This document shows positions 8,378 to 16,273 of a DNA stretch of 64,000 nucleotides, in pieces; position 1 is the first letter of the stretch, and the number at the start of each line of letters is the position of its first letter. This DNA comes from Solidesulfovibrio magneticus RS-1. GTDB lineage: Bacteria > Desulfobacterota > Desulfovibrionia > Desulfovibrionales > Desulfovibrionaceae. The DNA lies in the NCBI RefSeq assembly GCF_000010665.1, contig NC_012796.1, forward strand, positions 1,951,501-2,015,500, written 5' to 3'. Both the position numbers and the translations under genes were made by a program. Below the pieces are notes generated by a model. It made no database searches. It was not told the DNA's origin and was given only the letters and a program-made list of their open reading frames with translations.

Positions 8378-8477
8378 TCGGGCAGCCGATGGCAAGGCTC
8401 GTGGCCGCCGGTCCCCGTGGCCGCCGGGGTTGTCTTTCTGATGCCGCTTATGACCCACTTCGCAGGAGACGGCGGGC

Positions 8478-9221
8478 ATGAACGTGAACCTCAAGTTTTT
8501 CTTGAAGGACACCATCCGCAAGATGGTGGATTTTTCCAAGACCGCCCAGAACCGGGGCCTGCCGCCGCCGCCGTTGCAAAAGCCCTATCCCCTGGGCGCG
8601 GAGCTTGTCCGGCTGGCCGGGCCGGGGCAGTGGCAGGGGGTGCGCGATGTGCCCGTGGCCCAGGCCATGGCGGCGCGCAAATCCCACCGCAGCTTTCGCC
8701 AGGAGCTTTTCACCCAGGACGAACTGGGGTTTCTCCTGTGGGCCACCCAGGGCCTGCGCAAATCCCCGGGGCTGACCGGCGGGCTGCGCACCGTGCCCTC
8801 GGCCGGTTGTCGACACGCGTTTGAAACCTATGTCGCCATTTACCGCGTCCAGGGCCTCAACCCCGGCGTCTATCGCTATTTGCCCATCGAACATGCGCTG
8901 ATCGAGGCGGTCACGGTGGAGGATCTGGAAGAGGAGGTGGCCATGGCTTCCTTCAACCAGGGCTTTGTGTCGCGGGGGGCGGCCACGTTTATCTGGACGG
9001 CCGTGCCGGCGCGCATGGAGTGGCGCTACGGCGAGGCGTCCTACAAGGTCATGGCCCTGGACGCCGGCCATGTCTGCCAGAACCTCTATCTGGCCTGCGA
9101 GGCCGTGGGAGCCGGCACCTGCGCCATCGCCGCCTACGACCAGGAGGCTTTCGACGCCATGCTGGGGCTGGACGGCGACACGGAATTCACCATCTATCTC
9201 GCTCCGGTCGGCAAGGTCTGA
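8478..9221 (+). CDS. SagB-type nitroreductase-family oxidoreductase
   Basis: A 247-aa flavin (FMN) oxidoreductase of the nitroreductase superfamily, closest to the stand-alone SagB/ThcOx-like branch. Family signs are AARKSHRSFRQE near residue 70 (FMN phosphate contact), LLWATQGL, RTVPSAGCRHAFETYV (dimer/flavin loop), a GVYRYLP segment and the C-terminal GAGTCAIAAYDQEAF. In the SagB branch related enzymes oxidise azolines in peptide natural products, but no precursor peptide or cyclodehydratase lies nearby, so a general redox role is more likely. It starts at an ATG with AGGAGACGG upstream. The DsrE-family gene follows 34 bases later on the same strand. Confidence 0.85.
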   Translation: MNVNLKFFLKDTIRKMVDFSKTAQNRGLPPPPLQKPYPLGAELVRLAGPGQWQGVRDVPVAQAMAARKSHRSFRQELFTQDELGFLLWATQGLRKSPGLTGGLRTVPSAGCRHAFETYVAIYRVQGLNPGVYRYLPIEHALIEAVTVEDLEEEVAMASFNQGFVSRGAATFIWTAVPARMEWRYGEASYKVMALDAGHVCQNLYLACEAVGAGTCAIAAYDQEAFDAMLGLDGDTEFTIYLAPVGKV

Positions 9222-9255
9222 CCCGGTCGGCGTCGTTTTGGGGGAGGAGGAAGGA

Positions 9256-9606
9256 ATGGAGAGAAAAGTCGTGCTGTTCGCCTTTCGTGGCGACGTGTCC
9301 TGTTTCGTGCACGTGCTCCTTAACGCCATCGACTACCGGGAGCGCGGCTACGAGGCCAAGGTGGTGCTGGAAGGCGAGGCCACCAAGCTCGTGGCCGTTT
9401 TGTCCAAGGCCGAGCATCCCATGCACGGGCTTTTCGAAAAGACCAAGGGGCAAGGGCTTTTTGCCGGCGCCTGCCGAGCCTGTTCCCACCAGCTCGGCAG
9501 CCAGGAGGCTTGCGTTACCGAGGGGCTGACGCTGCTTGACGACATGCACGGCCACCCGGGCATGGGGCGGTACACGGAAGAGGGCTACACGATTTTGATT
9601 TTCTAG
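9256..9606 (+). CDS. DsrE-family protein
   Basis: A 116-aa cytosolic protein with the DsrE/TusD fold (VVLFAFRGDVSCFVHVLLNA, EAKVVLEGEATKLV). Some family members carry sulfur on a conserved Cys in sulfur relay. Cys residues are present in GACRACSHQLG and QEACVTEG; which one would carry a persulfide cannot be told from sequence alone. The GGAGGAAGG just before the ATG at 9256 fixes the start. It probably forms an operon with the nitroreductase upstream. A sulfur-handling or redox-partner role is only inferred. Confidence 0.8.
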   Translation: MERKVVLFAFRGDVSCFVHVLLNAIDYRERGYEAKVVLEGEATKLVAVLSKAEHPMHGLFEKTKGQGLFAGACRACSHQLGSQEACVTEGLTLLDDMHGHPGMGRYTEEGYTILIF

Positions 9607-9631
9607 GCCCGGCCAGGGATACGAACGCTTC

Positions 9632-9660
9632 GGGGCGGCCCAAACGGGCCCCCCATCTCA
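9632..9660. terminator. Possible bidirectional terminator between the DsrE gene and mutL
   Basis: GGGGCGGCCC-AAAC-GGGCC-CCCC can form a bulged G/C hairpin between two convergent genes. It is followed on the plus strand by ATCTCATTT, a weak T-run. Confidence 0.4.
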
Positions 9661-11862
9661 TTTCTTGCGCTTGAACATCTTCTCCATCTCGCGTCGGCCA
9701 AAACGCACCGTCACCGGCCGGCCGTGGGGGCAGTAGTCGCGGTCCGGGACCGTGGCCCACTGGGACAAAAGCGCCACGGCTTCGTCGGCGGTGAGCCGCG
9801 TGCCGGCCTTGATCGCCGTCTTGCAGCTCATGAGAATCCACAAATCCTGCAAGGACTTGGACTGGCCGGCCAAGGCGGCGCGCAGGTACTCCTTGGCCTG
9901 GCCCACGGTCAGCTCCGGCGGCGCGCCGGTGATGGCGGCCATGCCCGGACGCGGCGTGTCCACGACAAAGCCCATGGACCGCAGTTCGGTGAAAAGCGTT
10001 TGCAGCCGGGCCTGCTCGGAGGGATGCAGCGTCAGCTCCACGGGCATCCCCAGCGGCCGGCTGTGGCCGCGCCGGCCGGCCGCCTCCCGGGCGGCGTAGA
10101 TGACGCGTTCGTGGGCGGCGTGCTGGTCCACCAGCACCAGCTCCTCGCCAGTGTCCACGATGAGATAGGTGTCGTCGAACTGGCCCAGGTAACGCATGTC
10201 CGGCGGCAGGGCCGGTTCCAGCTCGTCCACGGTCCTGGCGTACAGGGGCGCGCCGGCCTCGGCCCCGTCGTTCTCCAGGGCGGCCTCGGCGGCGGCCCGG
10301 CGGGCCACGGCCGGCGGATCGAAATGGCGGGCCGGCCCCTGGCGCTGGGCCGGGGCTTCGGCCACCCCATACCCCGACGGCCGGGCCGGATAGGCCTCCT
10401 GATCCGCCGGCTGGGCCGACATGTCCCGGGTCGCCCCAGGGGGCGGCGCGAAGCGACCCGGCTCCCGGCCAAAGGTTTGGGCCGCGTCCTGGTCCGGTCG
10501 CCGGCCGTGGGGCTGGTGCGCCGCCCGGCCCGGGCCTTGGTCCGCCAGCGGCGCGGCCGGCCGAGAGCCTGCCCGGCCGGCCGCCCCGCCCGCCGGTTGG
10601 CCCGCCGTCTGGGCCGCGCCCTCGGGCGGGGCCAGGGGCGGCAGGGTTTCGTCAAAGGAGCTGCTGCTGAGGATTCGCGGATCGCCGGGCAAGGGCGCGC
10701 GTTCCCGCACGGACTGGCCCGAAGGCGTGGTCTCATGGGGCGAGGGCGCGCCGGCCCGGCCGAGCTCCTCGAAAAAGTCGCGGCGGCTGGCGAATTTCGG
10801 CGGCTCGGCCCCGGCCTTGACCCAGGGTTCCGGGGCCGGGACCGTGCGGTGGACGAGCGCCTTGTCCAGGGCCGCGCCCACGGCCCGGCGCAGGGTGAGG
10901 AACACGGCCTGCTCGTCGCGGAAACGCACCTCGGTCTTGGCCGGATGCACGTTGACGTCCAGATCGGCCGGGTCGAGTTCCAAAAAAATGACGGCTTGGG
11001 GGTATTCCCGGGCTAAAAGCCGGCCCTTGTAGGCCTCGCGTACGGCGGCGAGCAGCACCCGGTCCAGCACCGGCCGGCCGTTGACGTAGAAATACATGCG
11101 GTCGGCCTTGCCCTGGGCGCGCAGCGGCTTGCCCAGCACACCGTGGACCTTGGCCCCGGCGGCGTCGCTGGAAAATTCGAAGAGATCCTCGGTGACGGCC
11201 GGCGGCCAGAAGGCGGCCAGCCGGGCGGGCAGGGTCTGGCCGGCCGGGAAGCGCAGGGCCGTGCGTCCGCCCACGGTCAGCTTGAAGGCCACGTCAAGGC
11301 GAGCCAGGGCCGCTCGGCAAAAAAGCTCGGTGGCCCGTTTGGTCTCCACGGCCTCGGATTTGAGGAATTTGAGCCGGGCCGGCACGGCGGCGAACAGGTC
11401 GCGCACCTCAATGCGCGTGCCCTGGGCCACGGCCGCCGGGCCGCGCTCGGTGAGGCGGCCGTTTTCCACGGCCACGAACGCGCCTTCCTCGAAAGCCTCG
11501 TGGCGGGAGCTGATGCGAAACCGCGACACCGAGGCGATGCTTGGCAGGGCCTCGCCGCGAAAACCGAAGCTGCCGATGCGTTCCAGTTCGTCGATGGAGG
11601 CGATCTTGCTGGTGGCGTGGCGGGTCAGCGCCAGGGGCAGCTCTTCGGGAGTCATGCCGCCGCCGTCGTCGCTGACGATGACGGCGGTGCGGCCGCCGCC
11701 GTCGATGGCCGCCTCGATGCGGCTGGCCCCGGCGTCGAGGCTGTTTTCCACGAGTTCCTTGAGCACGCTGGCCGGCCGCTCCACCACCTCGCCGGCGGCG
11801 ATCTGGTTTTGCAGTTCCGGGGGCAGCACGCGGATGGTGCGATGGGTCGTCGAAGCTGTCAT
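9658..11862 (-). CDS. mutL: DNA mismatch repair protein MutL
   Basis: A 734-aa mismatch-repair ATPase that links MutS recognition to strand incision. The N-terminal GHKL ATPase (about 1-335) shows ELVENSLDAGAS, SDDGGGMTPEEL, SFGFRGEALPSI and FYVNGRPV. A long Pro/Ala/Arg-rich linker (about 345-545) is low complexity. The C-terminal dimerisation domain has DQHAAHERVIY, SCKTAIKAG and CPHGRPVTVRF, motifs of the metal-dependent nicking endonuclease found in MutL proteins of bacteria without MutH. The last Glu of the DQHA-motif is replaced (Ala after VIY). No Shine-Dalgarno is visible before the ATG; a TATATT lies 7 bases upstream, so the transcript may be leaderless. It is divergent from alr. Confidence 0.95.
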   Translation of the reverse strand: MTASTTHRTIRVLPPELQNQIAAGEVVERPASVLKELVENSLDAGASRIEAAIDGGGRTAVIVSDDGGGMTPEELPLALTRHATSKIASIDELERIGSFGFRGEALPSIASVSRFRISSRHEAFEEGAFVAVENGRLTERGPAAVAQGTRIEVRDLFAAVPARLKFLKSEAVETKRATELFCRAALARLDVAFKLTVGGRTALRFPAGQTLPARLAAFWPPAVTEDLFEFSSDAAGAKVHGVLGKPLRAQGKADRMYFYVNGRPVLDRVLLAAVREAYKGRLLAREYPQAVIFLELDPADLDVNVHPAKTEVRFRDEQAVFLTLRRAVGAALDKALVHRTVPAPEPWVKAGAEPPKFASRRDFFEELGRAGAPSPHETTPSGQSVRERAPLPGDPRILSSSSFDETLPPLAPPEGAAQTAGQPAGGAAGRAGSRPAAPLADQGPGRAAHQPHGRRPDQDAAQTFGREPGRFAPPPGATRDMSAQPADQEAYPARPSGYGVAEAPAQRQGPARHFDPPAVARRAAAEAALENDGAEAGAPLYARTVDELEPALPPDMRYLGQFDDTYLIVDTGEELVLVDQHAAHERVIYAAREAAGRRGHSRPLGMPVELTLHPSEQARLQTLFTELRSMGFVVDTPRPGMAAITGAPPELTVGQAKEYLRAALAGQSKSLQDLWILMSCKTAIKAGTRLTADEAVALLSQWATVPDRDYCPHGRPVTVRFGRREMEKMFKRKK

Positions 11863-11972
11863 GGCGGGGAATATACGATCTTTCGCCGCCCCAGGCCACC
11901 CGCGCGTTTCGACTGGAAAAACGCCGGCGTCGGGGGTAGACGGGCGGGTGTCCCACGCAAAAGGAGCCGACC

Positions 11973-13097
11973 ATGCCCATCGAGCATAATTACCTGCGCA
12001 CCCGGATACGCACGGAAAACATTGTCGCCAACTATACGCGCCTGCGCGCCCAGGGCGGTCAGGTCGTCAGCGTCATCAAGGCCGACGCCTACGGCCACGG
12101 GCTTCTCGAAACGGCCACGGCCCTGGCCGGGGCCGGTTGCGAGAGCTTTGCCGTGGGTTCGGCGGCCGAGGGCGCGGCCCTGCGCGATGCCGGCTGCACG
12201 GCGGAAATCCTATCGCTGCTTGGCCCGGTGCTGCCCGAGGACGAACTCTTGATCATCGAAAAAAATCTCGTGCCCTTCATGCACGACTTCGACCAGCTGG
12301 CCCGGCTGGCCGTCGCCTGCACGCGTCTTGGGCGCGTGGCCAAGGTGGCGCTCAAGTTCGACACCGGCATGGCCCGGTTGGGGTTCGTGGAGGCCGACGC
12401 GCCCAAACTCGCCGAGATGCTGTGCGCCTCGCCCTGCATCGAGGTGGTCATGGTCAGCTCCCATCTGGCCACGGCCGACGATCCGGGCGCCTTCGAATTC
12501 GTGGCCGAGCAGGGGGCGCGCTTTGCCCGCATCTGCCAGGCCCTGCGCCACGGCGGGCTGACGTTTCGGGCCTCGCTGTGCAACTCCGCCGGCATCCTGG
12601 CCCATGCCGGGGCCATCGGCTTCGACGCCCGCCGGGCCGGCATCGCGCTCTACGGCGTCAATCCCTTTGCCGGCAGCGCCCGCGAGGCCCTTGGCCACGG
12701 CTTGCTCCCGGCCATGGAGACCGTAACCCGCATCGTCTCGGTCCACGACCTGCCGCGCGGGGCCTCCATCAGCTACGGCCGCACCTACGTGGCCGAGCGC
12801 GACATGCGGGTGGCCATCGTGGCCGCCGGCTACGCCGACGCCTACAGCCGGGGGCTGTCCAACAAGGGCTTCATGTGCCTGGCCGGCCGGCGTGTCCCCA
12901 TCCTTGGCCGGGTGTGCATGCAGCTCACGGCCGTGGATGTCTCGGGCCTCGATGCCGTACGGCCCGGCGACGCCATCCATCTGCTGGGCGGCGAGGGACC
13001 GGGCGCGGTCACGGCCGACGACCTGGCCCTGTGGTGGGGCACCATCCCCTACGAGGTCTTCTGTCTGCTGGGGCTTAATCCCCGGGAGCATGTTTGA
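11973..13097 (+). CDS. alr: Alanine racemase
   Basis: A 374-aa PLP enzyme that interconverts L- and D-alanine to supply D-Ala for peptidoglycan. The PLP-binding Lys is Lys36 in VIKADAYGHG and the opposing catalytic Tyr is Tyr268 in ISYGRTYV. The barrel (about 1-245) and C-terminal beta domain (about 246-374, with GRVCMQLTAVDVS) have normal length. An AAAAGGAG lies 6 bases before the ATG. The glycosylase gene follows, and an upstream in-frame TTG of that gene would overlap the alr stop, so alr probably leads the operon alr - glycosylase - envC-like. Confidence 0.96.
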   Translation: MPIEHNYLRTRIRTENIVANYTRLRAQGGQVVSVIKADAYGHGLLETATALAGAGCESFAVGSAAEGAALRDAGCTAEILSLLGPVLPEDELLIIEKNLVPFMHDFDQLARLAVACTRLGRVAKVALKFDTGMARLGFVEADAPKLAEMLCASPCIEVVMVSSHLATADDPGAFEFVAEQGARFARICQALRHGGLTFRASLCNSAGILAHAGAIGFDARRAGIALYGVNPFAGSAREALGHGLLPAMETVTRIVSVHDLPRGASISYGRTYVAERDMRVAIVAAGYADAYSRGLSNKGFMCLAGRRVPILGRVCMQLTAVDVSGLDAVRPGDAIHLLGGEGPGAVTADDLALWWGTIPYEVFCLLGLNPREHV

Positions 13098-13141
13098 TCG
13101 GCGCTTTCCCTGCCGCCAACCAAGGAAGACGGCATCCGGCC

Positions 13142-13792
13142 ATGAAACGCCAGACGCTTTTTCTCAATATGTACGGGGCCATGCTCGACGCCATGGGACC
13201 CAGCGGCTGGTGGCCGGCCAAAACGCCCTTGGAGATGGCCGTGGGCGCGATCCTGACCCAGAACACCAACTGGCAGGGCGCGGCCAAGGCCGTGGCCGGG
13301 CTGCGCGAGGCCGGGCTGCTCGATCCGCATGTCCTGCATGCCGCCAGCCTGGAGGCCGTGGCCGAGCGCATCCGGCCGGCCGGGCATTTCCGGGTCAAGG
13401 CCGGGCGGCTCAAAAACCTCATGGCGCTTATCGTGGAGGAGCTTGGCGGCGACTTGACCGCCCTGGCCGGCTACGATCTCGATCAGGCCCGGGACAAGCT
13501 CTTGTCCGTCAAGGGCGTTGGCCCCGAGACCGCCGACAGTATTTTGCTCTATGGCCTGAACCTACCGGCCTTCGTGGTGGACGCCTACACCGCCCGTATC
13601 TGCTTCCGCCACGGCCTGGCCCCCGAGGAGGCCGGCTATGATGAGCTGCGTGAACTTTTCATGGACGCGCTGCCCGAGGACGTGAGGCTATATAACGAAT
13701 TCCACGCCCTGCTGGTGCGCGTGGGCAACGCCTGGTGCCGGCCGCGCGCGCCCAAATGCGCCGCCTGTCCCTTGGAGCGTTTTTTGCAATGA
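13142..13792 (+). CDS. HhH-GPD DNA glycosylase, endonuclease III-like / MagIII-like
   Basis: A 216-aa base-excision repair glycosylase. The fold markers are AVGAILTQNTNW, the helix-hairpin-helix LLSVKGVGPETADSILLY and the catalytic Asp in FVVDAYTARI. Classical Nth has a Lys in the HhH (GVGRKTA); here it is Glu (GVGPETA), as in monofunctional 3-methyladenine-type relatives. The C-terminus has only three Cys (C-x6-C-x2-C, then PLERFLQ and stop), so a normal [4Fe-4S] cluster would lack its fourth Cys. The ATG at 13142 matches the usual start of this family; an in-frame TTG at 13094 overlapping the alr stop is an alternative. The stop overlaps the next start by ATGA. Confidence 0.85.
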   Translation: MKRQTLFLNMYGAMLDAMGPSGWWPAKTPLEMAVGAILTQNTNWQGAAKAVAGLREAGLLDPHVLHAASLEAVAERIRPAGHFRVKAGRLKNLMALIVEELGGDLTALAGYDLDQARDKLLSVKGVGPETADSILLYGLNLPAFVVDAYTARICFRHGLAPEEAGYDELRELFMDALPEDVRLYNEFHALLVRVGNAWCRPRAPKCAACPLERFLQ

Positions 13793-14817
13793 GGACGGCG
13801 CTTTTGGCCCTTTTCTGTCTGTTGGCCCTGGCCGGGCCGGGACAGGCCGTCAAACCGCCGACGGTTCCGGCCAAGGCCGTGTCGGCGGCCCAGGACGCGG
13901 CCAAGGCCCGACTGGCCGAGGCCCGGGCCAAGGTGGCGGCCCAGTCGGCCGAGGCCGCCCGGCTTGGCCGGGAATTGGCCGCCCTGGAGGCCGCCCGGGA
14001 CGCCGAGGCCAGACGGCTTGCCGCCCTGACGGCGGCCTTGTGGCCGCTTCGGGCCGAGAGTCTGGCTGGGGCGGCCCAGGCCGAGGATTGGGCCGAGGCG
14101 GACCGCCGGTTCGTCTGGACGCGGTCGCTTATCGAGGCGGCCGGCGCGTCGCGGCTGGCCTTCGAGGCCGCTGCGGCCAAGGCCAAGGCCGGACGGCTGG
14201 CCCGGGACGACGCGGCCTTGCGCCTGCTGGCCGGGCGCAAGGAGGCCGACGTGGCCTTTGCCGCCGCCGTGGCCGGCCGGCTGCGCGAGTTGGAGACGGC
14301 GGCCCACCAGCCGGGGCGCGGCGACGAGGCCGCCTTGGCCGAGGCCCTGGACGCGGCCGCCGCGCCGGATGACGCCCTGGCAGGCGTGGCCCCGGCGGGC
14401 GAGGACGGCGCGGCCGGGCCGATGGTCTTCACGCCGCCGCCCGGCGGGCTGGCCTGGCCGAGCCAGGGGCGGGTGGCCTTGCCCTTTGCCCCGTCCGGCC
14501 GCGACGCCCGGCAGGGACTGGTGCTGGCCGTGCCCGAAGGATCGCCCGTTGTAGCCGCCGCCGACGGGCGGGTGGTTTTTACCGGCACGTTGCGCGGCTT
14601 GGGCCGGGTGCTTATCCTGGCCCATGACGACCGCTGCCACACGGTCTATGCCTGCCTGTCAGAAACGAGCCTCGCCGTGGGCGAGGCCGTGCCCCGCCAG
14701 GGGCTTATCGGCCGCAGCGGCTATTGCAACCAGACGCGCGCCCCCGGCGTCTATTTCGAATTGCGTTTTCGGGAAAAAGCCCTTAATCCGGCGGAGTGGC
14801 TCGCCGTCAGGCGCTAG
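13789..14817 (+). CDS. EnvC-like murein hydrolase activator (coiled coil + degenerate LytM)
   Basis: A 342-aa periplasmic protein with a signal peptide (MRTALLALFCLLALAGPGQA), an Ala/Arg/Glu-rich coiled coil (about 30-190) and a C-terminal LytM/peptidase M23 domain (about 225-340). Active LytM enzymes need HxxxD and HxH zinc ligands; here those positions read ARQGLV and VYFELRF, so the domain should be inactive. This is the EnvC pattern, in which the dead LytM domain switches on cell-wall amidases at division. The start codon overlaps the upstream glycosylase stop (ATGA). A Ctp protease and a deacetylase-like protein follow, an arrangement typical of envC clusters. Confidence 0.85.
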   Translation: MRTALLALFCLLALAGPGQAVKPPTVPAKAVSAAQDAAKARLAEARAKVAAQSAEAARLGRELAALEAARDAEARRLAALTAALWPLRAESLAGAAQAEDWAEADRRFVWTRSLIEAAGASRLAFEAAAAKAKAGRLARDDAALRLLAGRKEADVAFAAAVAGRLRELETAAHQPGRGDEAALAEALDAAAAPDDALAGVAPAGEDGAAGPMVFTPPPGGLAWPSQGRVALPFAPSGRDARQGLVLAVPEGSPVVAAADGRVVFTGTLRGLGRVLILAHDDRCHTVYACLSETSLAVGEAVPRQGLIGRSGYCNQTRAPGVYFELRFREKALNPAEWLAVRR

Positions 14818-14898
14818 GCTCGGCTGCCGGCCGGTTTCGCGGGGATAGGCGTTTTCACCCGAGGCCGGCGTTTCGGTCCGCATTTCCTGGAGGATGGT

Positions 14899-16185
14899 AT
14901 GCGTCTTTTGACCAAAGTGTCCTGTTCCCTGGCCGTTAGCCTGGCGTTATGCTCCGTCGCGTTTGCCGCCAAACCTGAGGAAGACCGGTTCGCGCCGCTC
15001 AAGCGCTTCAGCCAGGTCATGGATCTGGTGGAAAACCACTACGTCAAGCAGGTCACCCGCAACGAACTCATCGACGGGGCCATCGTCGGGATGCTGCAGC
15101 AGCTCGATCCCCATTCGAGCTTTTTGTCGAAAGACGAATTCAAGGAAATGCAGGTCAGCACTTCTGGCGAATTCGGCGGCATCGGCATTGAAATCAGCAT
15201 GGAAAACGGCCGCCTGACCGTCATTTCCCCCATCGACGACACCCCGGCCGACAAGGCTGGCATCAAGGCCGGCGACATTATTTTGGAAATCGAGGGCGAG
15301 TCCACCCAGGACATGACCCTGGTCGACGCCGTGCAAAAAATTCGCGGCCCCAAGGGCAAGGCCGTGTCCTTGACACTCGTTCACAAGGACCAGCAAAAAC
15401 CCTTCAAAGTGAAAGTGGTGCGGGACACCATCCCCATCATCAGCGTGAAAAGCAACGAAGTGGAGCCGGGCTATCTCTACATCCGCCTGACCCGCTTCAA
15501 CGAGAACACCACCGCCGAGCTCAAGCAGGCCCTGGCCGACTATCAGGCCAAAAGCGGCAAGCCGCTCAAGGGCGTCATCCTCGACCTGCGCAACAACCCC
15601 GGCGGCCTGCTGGAACAGGCCGTCAACGTCTCCGACGTGTTCTTGCCCTCGGGCCAGATCGTCTCCATCAAGGGCAAGAACCAGGAGCAGGAGAAGGTCT
15701 TTTCCGCCAAGGGCGACGGGGCCGACGTGGCCGTTCCCCTGGTGGTGCTCATCAACTCCGGCTCGGCCTCGGCTTCGGAGATCGTGGCCGGCGCCCTCAA
15801 GGACCACAAGCGCGCCTTGCTTGTCGGTGAAAAAACCTTTGGCAAGGGCTCGGTGCAGACCGTCATCCCGCTGTCCGACGGTTCGGGCATCAAGCTCACC
15901 ACCGCGCTGTACTACACGCCAAGCGGCCGCTCCATCCAGGCCGAAGGCATCGAACCCGACTTCATGGTCCCGCTCCAGGACTCCGAGTCCGACCGCGACA
16001 AGCTCTCGGCCAACCACCAGTTCCGTGAGCGCGACCTGTCCCGGCACCTGGAAAACAAGAAAAAGAAACCCGAGGCGACGGACGATCCCAAGCAGAAGAT
16101 GCTCGATCAACTCGCCCGGGACAACCAGCTCAAGCTGGCCCTGGAACTGGTGAAGTATTTCCCCATCAAAACCTACGCCCCCTAA
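14899..16185 (+). CDS. ctpA: S41 carboxy-terminal processing protease
   Basis: A 428-aa periplasmic serine protease of the CtpA/Prc family that trims or degrades exported proteins from their C-termini. It has a signal peptide (about 1-24, SVAFAAK), a PDZ domain (about 85-170, with GGIGIEI and GIKAGDIILEIEGE) and the S41 core. Catalytic Ser291 lies in SASASEIV and the base Lys316 in GEKTFGKGSVQT, spaced 25 apart as in Prc. GGAGGATGGT precedes the ATG. It is followed by the deacetylase-like gene. In related clusters Ctp acts with EnvC-type amidase activators in wall remodelling. Confidence 0.95.
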   Translation: MRLLTKVSCSLAVSLALCSVAFAAKPEEDRFAPLKRFSQVMDLVENHYVKQVTRNELIDGAIVGMLQQLDPHSSFLSKDEFKEMQVSTSGEFGGIGIEISMENGRLTVISPIDDTPADKAGIKAGDIILEIEGESTQDMTLVDAVQKIRGPKGKAVSLTLVHKDQQKPFKVKVVRDTIPIISVKSNEVEPGYLYIRLTRFNENTTAELKQALADYQAKSGKPLKGVILDLRNNPGGLLEQAVNVSDVFLPSGQIVSIKGKNQEQEKVFSAKGDGADVAVPLVVLINSGSASASEIVAGALKDHKRALLVGEKTFGKGSVQTVIPLSDGSGIKLTTALYYTPSGRSIQAEGIEPDFMVPLQDSESDRDKLSANHQFRERDLSRHLENKKKKPEATDDPKQKMLDQLARDNQLKLALELVKYFPIKTYAP

Positions 16186-16273
16186 GAAGCGCCCAGCCAA
16201 GAAGGGAGCCGCCAAGCCCGCCAAAGGGCCAGGCAAGGCTCCCCGGCGCTCCGGAGCCGGAGAGAACAACCGT

